64,000 nt of DNA from Psoroptes ovis (taxonomy: Eukaryota; Arthropoda; Arachnida; Sarcoptiformes; Psoroptidae), in contig PQWQ01000003.1 of assembly GCA_002943765.1 (NCBI GenBank), positions 2,479,501 through 2,543,500 of the forward strand. The letters are read 5' to 3'. Both the position numbers and the translations under genes were made by a program. Of this stretch, positions 1 to 13,600 are shown one piece after another; the first letter of the stretch is position 1; every line of letters starts with the position of its first letter. The notes beneath the pieces are model-generated. The model saw only the letters and a list, made by a program, of their open reading frames with translations. It made no database searches and was not told where the DNA came from.

Positions 1-222
1 TTCGCCTTCTTTCTTATTGTTGTTGTTCTTGCTATTGCAGTATTTGCCGTTTTATTCTTCATTTCGATTCATTATTCATATGCATATATTCATCATTTAT
101 ACATTTGTCCATTCATTTATATTCATTCAATAATGATTCAAAATGATTGTGATGGCCTAATGGTGGCCAAAGCATCGAAAAAATGGCTGAAACACCATAC
201 AAATATAAAAATAAATAAATAA
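1..222 (+). other. Open frame at left edge, possible 3' end of an exon
   Basis: Frame 1 is open from base 1 to a TAA at 220-222, about 73 codons. The first part is strongly hydrophobic (FAFFLIVVVLAIAVFAVLFF) and looks like a membrane helix or a signal peptide. A lysine-rich tail follows. There is also a possible splice acceptor (tattgcag) at about 33-40. It could be the end of a gene extending left of the window or chance openness in T-rich DNA. No family is recognised. Confidence 0.2.
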
Positions 223-927
223 ATGTAAATTTCCGCATTTTTTCTTTTTCAAATCTAAAATTTCGATAAAATAATAAATTATTGAACGATTCAAGGGGCG
301 AAAATCGAAGATGCTTCAGACATATGATATTTCAAATATCCGGTTATCAGACAATAAATATTTGTTGATCGTTTTTTTCCGATCGAAAATTTTGAAAAAA
401 TTTCGAAAAAAATTTCACACTCTGAGCATATTGAAATCATTATCAAAAATTCATCATATTTTCATCATTATTCATTGAATTTTTGGTCCAAAAATTTTTC
501 ATTTTGAGATTTTATGAAATTCAAATTTTCATTTTCTTTGAAAAATTCCGCAAACTTTGTCAATACAACGACAGACAAATATTCTCCAGACAAAGCCAAG
601 ATAGACGCACGTAGATACCATAGAAAATAGAGCAAAGATATGACACAACCAAACACATCATGGTTTTAAAGAAAAAAAAAAAAAAATAGATCAATCATTT
701 TTCATTTCCATTTTCTTCGAAAAACATTGTTATTATTATTATTATTATGATTCAATCAAATGATAATAATAATTATAATGAATTCTCATCTTCATCGATT
801 ATATACCATTGATCAATGACGACGACAATGATGATGAATCGATGATGATGATGATGACGGTGATGATGAATCGATCGATTTTTAACGAACCTTACGGAAG
901 CGAAATTATTATTTTTTATCATTAAAA

Positions 928-1026
928 TTATTTGAATAATAATATTGCACCACCGCCATCGGGACCAGTACCACCACCACCAGGACCACGAATAACATTT
1001 GTAAAATTAATGAAATGTTGCGCCAT
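928..1026 (-). other. GC-richer 32-codon ORF, Gly/Pro-rich, unidentified
   Basis: On the minus strand an ATG at 1026 opens a 32-codon frame ending in TAA at 930-928. It starts MAQHFINFTN and carries a run of Gly with Pro, Thr and Asp. The patch at about 945-1030 is clearly richer in G+C than everything around it. On the plus strand the same bases give a proline-rich frame. No family is recognised. It may be a micro-peptide, an exon of an unseen gene on either strand, or a chance patch. Confidence 0.25.
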
Positions 1027-1687
1027 CTTCGATGTTGAAAGTCGATATTGATTTTAAAGAAATTAATTTGAATTTATTTTCCAAGAAATTTCAAATTATT
1101 TCTTCATTACTTTGAAATGAAAACAATTGTATAACGATGGTTTCAAATTGCAATTTCTATTTTTTTTCATCATTTTTTCGTAAGAATTCAGTAACAATGT
1201 TAATGAATTTTTCAATATTATTTTCAAAATATTGAATTTTTGGGTAAATATTGTATTTCATTTTTCATTAAAATTCAATGATGAAAGGGAAAGGAAAAAG
1301 GAAAAAAATTGATATTCCATTTGAATAATGGAATAAAATGAAAATTTTTGCATTTTCATTTAAAAAATCATTTTTCGACAAATAAATATTCAAAATCAAT
1401 ATTTGAATTTTTAATTTAAAATTTGAAAAAAAGGAATAAAAATTTTAAAATAAATAATTTCAGTCGAGTTCCATTCATTATGACTGAATGAATCAATGTT
1501 TATCGACCGATTTTTGGGTAAAATTTCAATTACATAGTGATCGAAATGATGTTTTTGATTCATTTTCATTCATCAGTTATTTTTTGATAATTTTTTTCTT
1601 TTTTCAATATTAATTGAAAATTAATCAATTAATTTTCTTTTTCATATTTTATTCACCCAATCCTTTATAACCAATACATGGATCTAG

Positions 1688-4600
1688 TTAATTGTTCAGA
1701 AGATGAAGAACGCCTTGTTCGTGATCTATTTCGCGATTATAATAAATTAATACGTCCTGTAAAATTAATCAATGATAGTGTTAAAGTTAATGTTAAATTA
1801 CAATTTATACAATTAATTAATATTGTAAGTATTATTTTCATTTTTTTGTGATATTTGTCATTTATTGTTTTATCAATAATTGTTTGGCAATAAAGATTAA
1901 CCAATATAACTCGAATTAAGTAACAATAACGCCAAAAATCTTGATATTCAAAATTCAATAAGGCGTTCATCATTATAAATGAAATGAAAAAAAATCTTCA
2001 AGATTAATTTTCAATTCCGAAATCAAATAAATTATCGCCAAAAATAAATTCTACAATATATATTCTTGTGATTAGATTCTTTTTCTTTTATTTAATCAAA
2101 ATGAATTTTCCAAATATTTATTTGTGTTAAATCATTGATTTATATGTTTATTTACATATAGTTGTTGTTGTTGTTTCTATTTGAAAGTTTTAGATTGAAG
2201 AATTTCCAATTTCATCATCATTAATAAACAAATAGATTCTCAAAATTCAATTAGATTTATTAGATTCAATATGATGATGATGATGATGATGAACAAAAAA
2301 TAGACATAAATAAATAGACAAAATGAAATACAATATTTGAATCTAAAAAAAAATATCAAGAAAATTCATATAAATAATTGTAGATAAACAACAACAACAA
2401 CAAAAAATGTAAAGAATCAACGACAACAACAAGAATTAGAATCAAGAATCGTTTGAATAGAAATTGAATATATTGGAAACAATATCAATTGGATTCATTT
2501 TTATTTATTTTTCTATCCGAAAATTGTCTGAATTTATCTCAAACATTTTGAATTTCCAATTTTGAATTTTTTTTCAATTGATTCAGTGAATCTCTGAATC
2601 AAAGAATTCAATTCAATTCAATCGAATCAATGAATTTGCAAAGCAAGCACGCAAAGGGAATGAAAGTCTACACATCCATTCGTGTCAATTGTGTGCATGA
2701 ATACCAACATCTTAAGTGATGCTATTTGTCGATATTTTTTTCATTCAATTTCATTTTCATCCAAATTAAGCCGCATACAAATTTAGTTTTCATTTTCATT
2801 TAATTTTCATTCCGATATTTATTTATTTCATTTTTTTTGTCGCTTTTCATCATTACACACACACACACACAACGCACAACAAACATTGAAATTATAATAG
2901 TAGATGCGCATCATCTTTCATATATCATTTGCTGCTTCCTTCCTTTGGACGATTGTGCTATCGACAGTTTCAGCGACAGCATCATCATCATCAGCAGCAT
3001 TTGATCGTTAATTCAATTCTGTTTTATTTCCATTTTTCATTCCTATTTTCATTTTTATTTATTTTTCTTGGTTCATTTTTGAAACAAACGAAGCGCAAAT
3101 CAAAGAAAATGGAAAATTTTCAATTTACTTTAATTCAATACTTGGAAAATCTATATAAATTGAGAACAAAATAAAAAAATTAACTATCGAAAAATTGATG
3201 AATAATAATAATAATAATAATTTACGGCAAAATAAATGAATTGAATTGAATCAAAAAAATAATATTTCAAAGAATCAGATGAATATGTGCACTTTTTTCC
3301 ATGCTTATCATTGATGAACAGTTTTTCAGTTTTTTTTGAATTTCCAAGAATTAATTAATCAAAAATTTTCATTCTTAAATCAATCAAATGATTGAATTGG
3401 ATGAAAATGATTGATTTTTTTATCTGCTGCCAAAATCCTCTCAAAATCTTTGATACAATGGAAATGGATTCAAGAAAAAAGAATCAAATTGAACGAGTTT
3501 CTTTAATGAATTTTTGTTTTATTTGATTCAAAATTCATCTGTTTCACGGAATATTTCATGAAATTTTCATTGAATTGTTTCAACACTAAATAAATGAACG
3601 AATGAATAAATAATTGTATTACATGTGTGTCGAAATACGACAATAAACATAAACAAATCAAAAAAATAGAAAAAAATAACGGAAAAGTGAAGGAAATTCA
3701 AAATGTTTCATCATGTTTCTCGGTGTATCGAATAATGAATTGAAATGAAAACAAACATTATTCAATATATAATGATAGCCTCAAGCAACCAAATGATAAT
3801 GAACACACACACACACACAATGATATAACAAATATTGAAGATGAAATTAAAGAATATAATGATCAACACAAACAATAAACAATGGAAAATAGTTTGGAAA
3901 ATTTCCATATTATTTACAAACGGTTCCTGAATCTAAAATGGGCTCTGGAACACAGATCTTAATAGCATATTCTGATCATATGTTCGTGATGAATATTTGT
4001 TTTGAATGTTTTAAAATTTGGTCAAAAATTCGGCCATTTTTTCTCAAATTTTTGACAATTTTAAATTCCAATTAATTCTTTTGTTTCATTTATTTTTTGC
4101 AAAGAATGAAAAAAGTCAAATTATGACATCAAACGTATGGATTAATTTGGTATGTCAATTTATTTTATTTTCGAGAAAAAGATGATTAATTATTTCATTG
4201 TCAAATTTTAAATTTATTTGTAATTTTCCCATCAATCATGATAACGGAATAAAATAGCGCTGGTTCGATTATCAACTGACATGGGATCCAGCAGATTATG
4301 GTGGCATTACCGTATTACAACTGCCACCGGATAAAATTTGGAAACCAGATTTAGTACTATTCAATAAGTATGTTTCTATATTTCATTCTCAATTTTTTCC
4401 TTTTATCGCAAAATGCAAATGTCCTACATATCCCGGATATTTTCCCTGCCTATCCTACATCTTTCCTTGTTAGAGTATTCACAAATACATCCTAAATCAC
4501 GTGGTACTTTTTGAAATTTTTATCGAAACTTTGGCTTCAAAAATTTTCAATTGATACTGGCTGAGAAGCACTGAATATTCATTCATTCAATCACTATTTC

Positions 4601-7600
4601 TTAAATTGAATTTTAGCTTTTTTCCTTCTTCTTCTCCAATTTCGTATTTGCATCGTAACATTTAACCAAGAATATAGATAGATAGGAAAGAAAAAAATTG
4701 AAATTGATTCCCAAAATAAACTATAATACAATTATCATCATTAATCACATTTACTTGATTTTATTTCATTTTCATTTTTTTTTCTTATTCTTCTTCTTTT
4801 CCTTTTCGTTTCGTTTCGTTTCATTTCCACATTTTTTCCTTTTATTGAATGAAAACTTTCAATTTAATTTTGTGGCTTTCGAAATCTACTTTGCGAATCA
4901 TTTCTTCCACATACTTATTGGCAAACATCACCGAAAAAAAAAAAAAAAAACGAAAACGACGAATCTCGATTCAAAATTGAATGAAATTTTCATTTCAAAC
5001 GTTGTATTATGACTGGAAAAAAAAATTCATTTTCGTTTCATTTAATCAATTCAAATCTAATAATATTCATGAATCTTGGAAAAAAAATTCTATATTTATA
5101 AATGAAAATAATAATAATAATAATGAAATGGAATCGAAAAATATATTCAATTACAATAATGATGATGATGATTATTATTATTAATATGATAATAATAATT
5201 TATGAATGTATAGTGCCGATGGTAATTATGAAGTACGTTTTAAATCAAATACCCTTTTATCATATAATGGTGAATTATTTTGGTTACCTCCGGCTATTTA
5301 TCAAAGCTCATGTCAAATTGATGTTACATATTTTCCATTCGATCAACAACGTTGTGTTATGAAATTCGGTTCATGGACATTTAATGGTGATCAAGTTTAT
5401 TTAGGACTTATTAATGATCGTTTTAGTGTTGATCTATCTGATTATTGGAAAAGTGGTACATGGGATATTGTTGATGTGCCTGCATATATTAATGTTTATA
5501 ATAATTCAAAATATGGTAAACCAACCGAAACGGATATATCATTTTATATTACATTAAGACGTAAAACATTATTCTATACTGTTAATTTAATATTGCCTAC
5601 AGTATTAATATCATTTTTATGTATATTGGTATTCTATTTACCATCTGAAGCCGGTAAGTATTTTATTAAATGATTATTACCATTATTACTATTATTATTG
5701 TTGTTTTTCACAATCGTTAATATTACAAAAATTTATATAAATTATCATCATTATTTTCATTAAAATCGAGTGCAATTTCTTTTTTTGGCTAATCATTATT
5801 CAAATATATTATTGAATAATCATAATTTTTCATCATTGAATAATTTCATACACTTTTTTATGGGGTATAAAAAGCAAATAATAAGAAATATAATCCATAT
5901 TCATTCAACTAAAATAAAAAAATGAATTCATTTCAAGTATAATATTTTTATTTGAATTTAATCTTTGGTAATTTCACCCATTCTTAAAGACTGAAAAAGA
6001 ATATCAAATTAACATTAAAGTAGTTTCGATTTCACTGCATGGAATTATATTTCCACATTTCCAAAAAGGGTTAAAGAATTTTTTTTTCATTTATTTCTTT
6101 TTCGATTCTTGATTCTTCTGAAGGAATTCGATTTAATTTTGTGTGCATGTGTGCTGGTGTGTATGTACTTTTTTCATACTCGATTCAATTCTCCATTCTT
6201 TGATATTTCAATTTTTTTGTTTCAATTTCATTATTATTGTACACGCAAAACATCGTCAACTAATTAATATTTTTTTTACGAATTTCATGGAAATTCATTC
6301 AAACAAAAGACTTGAATAGAATTAATAAATATATTGAATACTTAGAGCGAACCAATGCTTAGCTGAACAAGCTCTCTTTACCTTTTAATTAACTTTTTTC
6401 CATTTGCCCAAATTTCATCGTATTTATTTTCAGGAAACTATCTGCATGCACTAACACACAATCATATACAATACTACGTTACTCGAGAGAGGTAAACGAG
6501 TACAAGAAATTCTTGTTGAATCTTCTTGAATGTTTGAATTTTTGATGAAATAATAATGAAAATAATAATAATACATAAACCGTTATGTTTTCAATTAATG
6601 TTCGTTTCTATGCTTTGCTTGAACAAAAAGTTTTTCATAGAACCATATCGTTTCATAGACATTCAAGTATTTCAATGGTAAATTGTCAAAATAATGAAAA
6701 AACAAGGATGAATACAGGGTTTAAAGTTTTGTTGAATAAATAAATAAACAAATCAAATAAAAGTGTATGAAACCTGATTTTTTTCTGGTTTTCATTATTC
6801 ATTTTTGATTTTTTTATATTCTTTCTTTGACTACAAATAAACATAGTGAACAAAGCATTCAAAAACAAAAAAAAATTCAAACAACAAAACGATGAATAAA
6901 GATGTTAGGTGTAGGTTTGTTCGTTTATTTATTTATTTATTTATTTACTGGCTTATTCATCCATTTATCACACAAAATTAAATGCATAAATTCAAACGGA
7001 TCCACCAAAAATATCGAAGAAAAGAAATACTTAATCAATTATTTATGTTTATTCATATCATATAAATATATGAATAAATTAATATTTGAATGGATAGGAT
7101 TTTTGCCCTTATTTCACCAAACAAATACCCGAATAAATGTTTTCGACATAATCAAAGTTTTTTTCATTCACTTTTTTCTCAAATTCTTGAAGGTTGTTAG
7201 CCAGCAACACTGCACTGAACACCAAACAACAACCAATGCACCATTGAAATACGATCAACTATTCACAATTTTGAATTTGCAATTTTAGGTACGCAAAAAC
7301 TAAAGGGAGAGAAAAGATTTTCCAGAATCAAAAATTTTGCGCAAATTCAAGTGTTTTTTCGTTGTTTTAGTTGTTTTTTGGTAAATTGTTCGATGCTTAA
7401 CATTTCTGTAAAAATCAAATGAATTTCTAAAATTGATTGTGAAATTAGAAATTTGCTTTTGAAATTGCAGTCGTTTGTGTTGTTTTCTTAAGTAGAAAAT
7501 CAAAAATCAATGAACCAAGCGAAGTTTAAAATTTTATTCATTTGCTTTCGACGTTGTCGAGGATGATGATGATAATAATAATGAACAATGAATAATAAAT

Positions 7601-10600
7601 CAGAACAGTTTCACTATTTTCTTCATATTTTTCAATCATTATGAAGTATTGAATTGATCGATTTTATGAATAATTATTGAATAATGATGATGATCATATT
7701 CCACCAAAAAACTGAATAATTTTCCGTTTTTTTAAAATTTTTTTCGGCTAAACTTGTGCATTTGATTGAAGAACAATGTTCTTAAAGAATGAAAGAAAAG
7801 CGATGATTTTCATCGATTCATTTACCATTCAATTCTATTATGCCTTCAATGATGATGATATTGATTATGATGATGATCTTAAATCATGTGCTAACAACAA
7901 CAAATAAAAAATTTCGAAAAAAAATTTTTTTTAATATGTCAAACTTTGATAAAAATATTCAATTAGGCCACGAATGGGCCAAGTTTTTGGAAAAATTATC
8001 GAACGTGCACGGTAACACGAATATTTCTGGTTACAAAAAGGAGCTGGCTGCTTGTTCTGTATTCATTCAAACTTTAATGACATCGGCACAATTGGAAATC
8101 AAGAGTCTTAAATCCTCGATTCAAACTAAAGATATAAAACCATCATACACTCAAGTAGTTAAAAATGATATCAAAAAGAAGACTGAACATATTTGCATTC
8201 TAGAACCAGATAATAATGCTCAAATCGTCGATTCGAAACAAACACTATCGTGCATGAAAGGGGTTTTTTCATTAAATCAATTGGCGAATTCTGGCATCAA
8301 AATGAAAAAAGTGATTCCAATAAGGAACAAGAAAGTTATCATTAAATGTGAAGAAAAGAAAGATTGTTTGCATTTACGAGAACAATTGAACAACCTAAAA
8401 TGTGGTCTTAAAATAAATATCCCGAGTAAAAGACATCCTACGTTTCAAATATTGGGCATTGAGTTGGATATTGATGATGAACAGATCGTCAATTATATAT
8501 TGAAGCAGAATGAAGAAATTAAAAATCTTTTGAATGATGAAAGACAATTTATTAAGAAAATACGTAGTAAAACTGACCGGGTAGGAACCAAGTATATGAT
8601 TTTTGAAGCTTCTCCACTAGTGTGGCAAAAATGTATTGAGCTTGGTCAATTATTTATTGGTTATAAATGTTGCACTGTAAAAGATTATCTTTCGGTAACG
8701 CAATGTTTTTCAGTGTTTACGCTTCGGGCATCCGATGAAATATTGCAAAAACAAGCCCGTTTGCTGCAAATGTCAAGGCGAACATCTTTCACGTACTTGT
8801 TCTGCAGCATCGACTTCAACATCTGATTCATCACCAACATGCACGAATTGTATATATCGCAACACAATAAATCCAAGAAAAGTTGTCTGCATTAAACATT
8901 CAGTTTTTGACAAAAACTGCAATGAATACAAAATCGCCTTGGAACGCATCAAATCCAATATTGATTATGGATACTAGTCAAACAAATATCAAAATATTGA
9001 CCCAGAACTTGCAGCATAGCTACAAGTCAACACTGATGTTCCTGACAAATGCTACATTGTTAAAATCATCGCTATTCTGTATCCAAGAACCTCATGTATC
9101 TTTTCCAGCTGGTTTTTCTGGATTTAACAGTGTTTATCACCCAGTAAAACCAAAATGTGCTATTGTATCCTCATACGATATTTTTAAAATCGATCAGTTC
9201 ACAAATTCAAATTGTGCATGTTGTTTGGTGAATTGTTCTGTGCCATTTATTTTATGTTGTGTCTATTTTTCCAAAAACGAAGAAATTTCATCACTCAAAA
9301 ATCATCTTGAAAATTTGGAAAAATTGGTTATTTCTTATTCAAAATATCCTATTGTTATTTCTGGCGACTTCAATAGTCATAATCGGGTTTGGGGAGGGAA
9401 TTTTAATGATGAACGTGGACTTGTTGTTTTAAATTTTACATGTCGCCTAAATTTCATAATTCTAAATGATGGCAAAATGACTTTCGATAATAGTCGACAT
9501 CAGAGCGCGATCGATTTAACAGTGATTAATCAACGTGCAATCAATTATGTCTCGAATTGGAAAGTAGAAGATCTAGTCTCTGGCTCTGACCACAACTTGA
9601 TTTCATTTATCTTCGACACCATTCCTCCGATTAAATCTTATTATTTAACAAGAAAATATAACACCAAATGTATCGATTGGTCTGAATTTAACGAACAAAT
9701 ATCTATTTTATCTTATTTTGATGATAATGCAAAGACACTTAATTCTAATATTGATATTGAAAATTTTGTCAATGATCTTATGAATACTATTTGTGCAATT
9801 TGTGATGACTGTCTACCAATATTGAAACCAACATCTAAAACTAAATTGTCACAAGATTTGAAAATGAAACTATCGTTATTGAAAAATCTGCGTAGACGTT
9901 ATCAGCGTCAACGTTGCCCAGTGAATCGCGCCTTGTGGCGAGCAAGATATTTGACCTGTGTTAATGATTTCAAAAATTTGTTAGAAAAGACGAGAATTGA
10001 TGATTGTAGAAATTATTTGAATCAAATTGATAGATACAATGTCTGGAGAAAGTTATATCATCATTGCAAAAATCAATTATCGATCAATCAAACATTGAAA
10101 ACGATACAGAGAGATGATACAACTTGGTGTGTATCCATAAATGAAACTGCAACATATTTATTGAATAAGATGTTTCCAGATATGAATAATGATAATAATT
10201 CTATTGTTCACCATCATTATATAATTAATTGTAACAAAAAAGATTTTTGTATCACTAAAAATGAAGTCGATACTGCTGTCAATATGGAAAAAGATAACAA
10301 ATCGCCAGGTTTCGATGCAATATCTGCCAACATAGTCAAACAAATACATTATAAATATCCTTTCTTATTATTGAATCTGTTCAACAAATGTTTTGCATTT
10401 GGTGTTTTCCCAAAATACTGGAAAAAAGCAACTATCAAATTAATACCGAAAAATAATGGCTCTGGTTATAAATCGTATCGACCGATTTCTTTGCTTCCTG
10501 TTATGGGAAAAATTTTTGAAAATATTCTTAAATGTCGGCTTATGCATCACCTAATCGTCAATCATTATCTGTCATACAATCAATTTGGTTTCCTACCTCA

Positions 10601-13600
10601 GCAAGGTGCTGAATTAGCATTGAAAAATTTAATATCACAAATTAATGATATAAATGATCGAAATAATTATGGTTATATCGTATCGCTTGATATTTCAGGC
10701 GCATTTGATTCTGCAAGATATGACATCATTCTTTACAGACTCAGAGAATTTAATGTTCCTTCAAATTTGTATGCAATCATCCATAATTATTTTTGTGATC
10801 GTACTATCGAATTATCTCTAATGAATCAATCATTTACTAAAATGGCTACAGGTGGCACCCCTCAAGGTGGTAAATTGTCGCCACTCCTTTGGAATGTACT
10901 AATTGATGACCTATTGAAAATGTCGTTGCCAAGGGGATGTCATTTGCAGGCTTTTGCGGATGATTGCATCCTCATCTGCCAACATCCAATCCAAGAATTG
11001 GCTGCAGATCTAACAAATAGTCTGCTATCGATTATTGCAGAATGGGGCTTAAATAATGGCCTATCGTTTAATCCCGCCAAAACCAAGTGCATGATTATAT
11101 CAAGACATAGAAATTTGGCGTCTTTCCCGATCATTATGAATAGCAGATCAATTGATTTAGTACCATGTTTAAAAATACTTGGTTTGATGATTGATTCAAA
11201 ACTAACATGGGCAAATCATATTGACTATATCGAGACAAAATCAATGAAAATGTTTAATTGCATCAAGAAAAAATTTGGTCCAAGATGGGGCTTATCGTAT
11301 GACGTCTTACGTACTATTTACGTTCGAGCGATCGAACCGATGATAGTTTATGCCTGCCCTGTATGGAACAGTGTCTTGTCAAGCAGAACGAAACGTGGCA
11401 AACTGTTAAGTTTGCAAAGACGTTTTGCTGTTGGTATGATTCGCGCTTCCAGAACTGTGTCGCTGCAAGCATCGTTGATCATTGCTAATTTGATTCCCGT
11501 TGACTTGGTGATCAAGCTGCGATCAGATGTTTTCAGGATAAAAAGTGATGCTTATCTGAGGGAACAATATGAATTCCCGATCAGGTTCAAAGACTCGATC
11601 CATCCAGCGTTGGTCCAATCTTTTTTTATTGAGAGGATCGATGCTGAGTTGGAATTTTGTACTGACTCTCATAGTTGTACCATTTTCACTGATGGATCGA
11701 GGTCTGAGGACCTGGTTGGGTGTTCTTTTGTTGTTTTCAATGATGAAAATTGCATCCCAAGTGTAATTCAATGTTTCCGCCTTGGCGCTGGATGTTCAGT
11801 CTTTCAGGCTGAATTGTTGGCCATCCGCAACGCATTGGTTTGGATCATTGAAAATGGTATTGTCGATGCTCAAATTATAACTGATTCTATGTCAGCGATT
11901 TGGGCTTTGCATAATATCTATACACTTAATGAATTAGTGCAGGACATTTTTCGTATCGTGTGTAACCATCGTGGCCATATTTGTCTGAAATGGACAAGGT
12001 CGCACTGTGGCAACTTTGGTAATGATCTAGCTGATAAGTTTGCCAAGGTTGCTGCAGTCGACCTTTCGGATGTTTTTTACACCCGAGTGCCCATGATGAC
12101 ACTATGCCAAGCGTCGAAGTTGGACATACTGAATCTTTGGAATCAGAGATGGACGGAGACTGCTGATGGCCACACGACGAAATTGTTCTTTCCAACAGTT
12201 GGATCGCGAATCAATACCAACTTTAGTCCCGATAGGGATTTGACAAGACTGCTGACAGGGCACGGCTGATGTGACCATACTATTGCCACCCTTGTGATCA
12301 CGGAACAAGGGTTGTTTTGCTTGTTCTTCATCATCATGCGAAATGATAAATTTTTAAATTTTTGAAAATAAAATAAAATAAAGTGAATTATGAATGAAAA
12401 TTAAATCATTTTTCTTTTGTTTTTTTTTCTTCCAAATATCTTCTTTCGATAATATCGTATGAAATTGATTTTGATTGATCATTTCATTATTATTATAATC
12501 ATCAGTCTTATAATTGATGATATTTTCATTGAAATTCTATCCTTTCTTTAAAAAGATTTTTCCCCTCTTTCTCTTCATCTCTTCCCTTACATCCATTTCA
12601 TTTGCAGCCTTGGTTCAATTAAGAATTTGGAAAGAAAAAAGAGAAGATTCTCAAGATTTTGATAAAGAGAATTATCGAAAAAAAAGTGAATGAATGGATT
12701 GATAAGTTTTATTTTGAAGAGATTCATTTGTCTCTTTTCAATCATTTTTTTAAAACTCTTATCCATGATATTACATGAATAGAATAATCAATCGCTTTTG
12801 TTTAGGGTTTATTTTCATTATAATAATAATAATAATGAAAAATATGATCAAAGAGTAAAAAAATTTCGGAGATTTTCATCAATAAAATAAAATAACCGGC
12901 ATTATTAGATGATTCGTATGAGATATCATCTTCTTCATCTTCTATTTACTCTTGAAGAATATCAAATTCTTTTTTTTTTATCAAAATTAGATGAATAAGT
13001 GAAATTCTCTTTCTTTTTTTTACGAATTCAAGTCAAGATTTTTCATATTTCATTTCATTTCTTTCCCTTTTTGAAATTTCTGAACAAAAATTTTCACAGA
13101 TCGCTAACTTTCACAGGAAATATGGCTTTGAAATCTTTGAATCTTTCAGTTGACAATATCATTTTGAAATATATTTTTTTAAATAAATAAATAAAATAAA
13201 ATAAAAATAAATTTGATCAAGTCAATCGAAACAAATTCAATATTAAAAAATAGTGCTTCAACAAGAGAGAGAGTATTTCAAAATTTAATGAAATGAAACC
13301 AACAAAAAAAAATTCAATAATCGGAAATAATTGATAGACTAGGAAAAATATCAAAAAATATATGGTTCTTGAAATTTTTATTAAAAAAAACTGAATAAAC
13401 ACAGGGAAAATGTCAAAAATGGTTTAAAATTCAATTCATTTTTCTCCATTTTTTCTTTTGCTCGGGAATATTCTAATTTGAATACACATATCAATAATAA
13501 TAAAGATCAAAGCATACAAACGCGCACTAAAACACACGCATCATCATGCATGAATGATATCGACACTTTTTAGTAGTTTGGGGAATAACGAAATTTTCTC

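Larger units (their letters stand above)
7936..12382 (+). mobile_element. Non-LTR retrotransposon (I/R1-like LINE), near-intact, in a nAChR intron
   Basis: A sense-oriented LINE with a zinc-knuckle ORF1, an ORF2 carrying AP-type endonuclease, reverse transcriptase and RNase H, a 3' hairpin and a short (AAAAT)-type tail at 12365-12382. Endonuclease plus C-terminal RNase H places it in the I/R1/LOA group of non-LTR elements; the exact clade is not resolved. G+C is visibly higher than in the flanking intron, as expected for a recent insertion. ORF2 spans over 1,100 codons without an internal stop. The 5' boundary is set at the ORF1 start for lack of a better marker; the real element probably begins further upstream. 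No target-site duplication was identified. Confidence 0.88.

Noticed and set aside
11523..12337. Minus-strand ORFs across the LINE 3' part
   Set aside because: They are antisense shadows of the RNase H region of ORF2.
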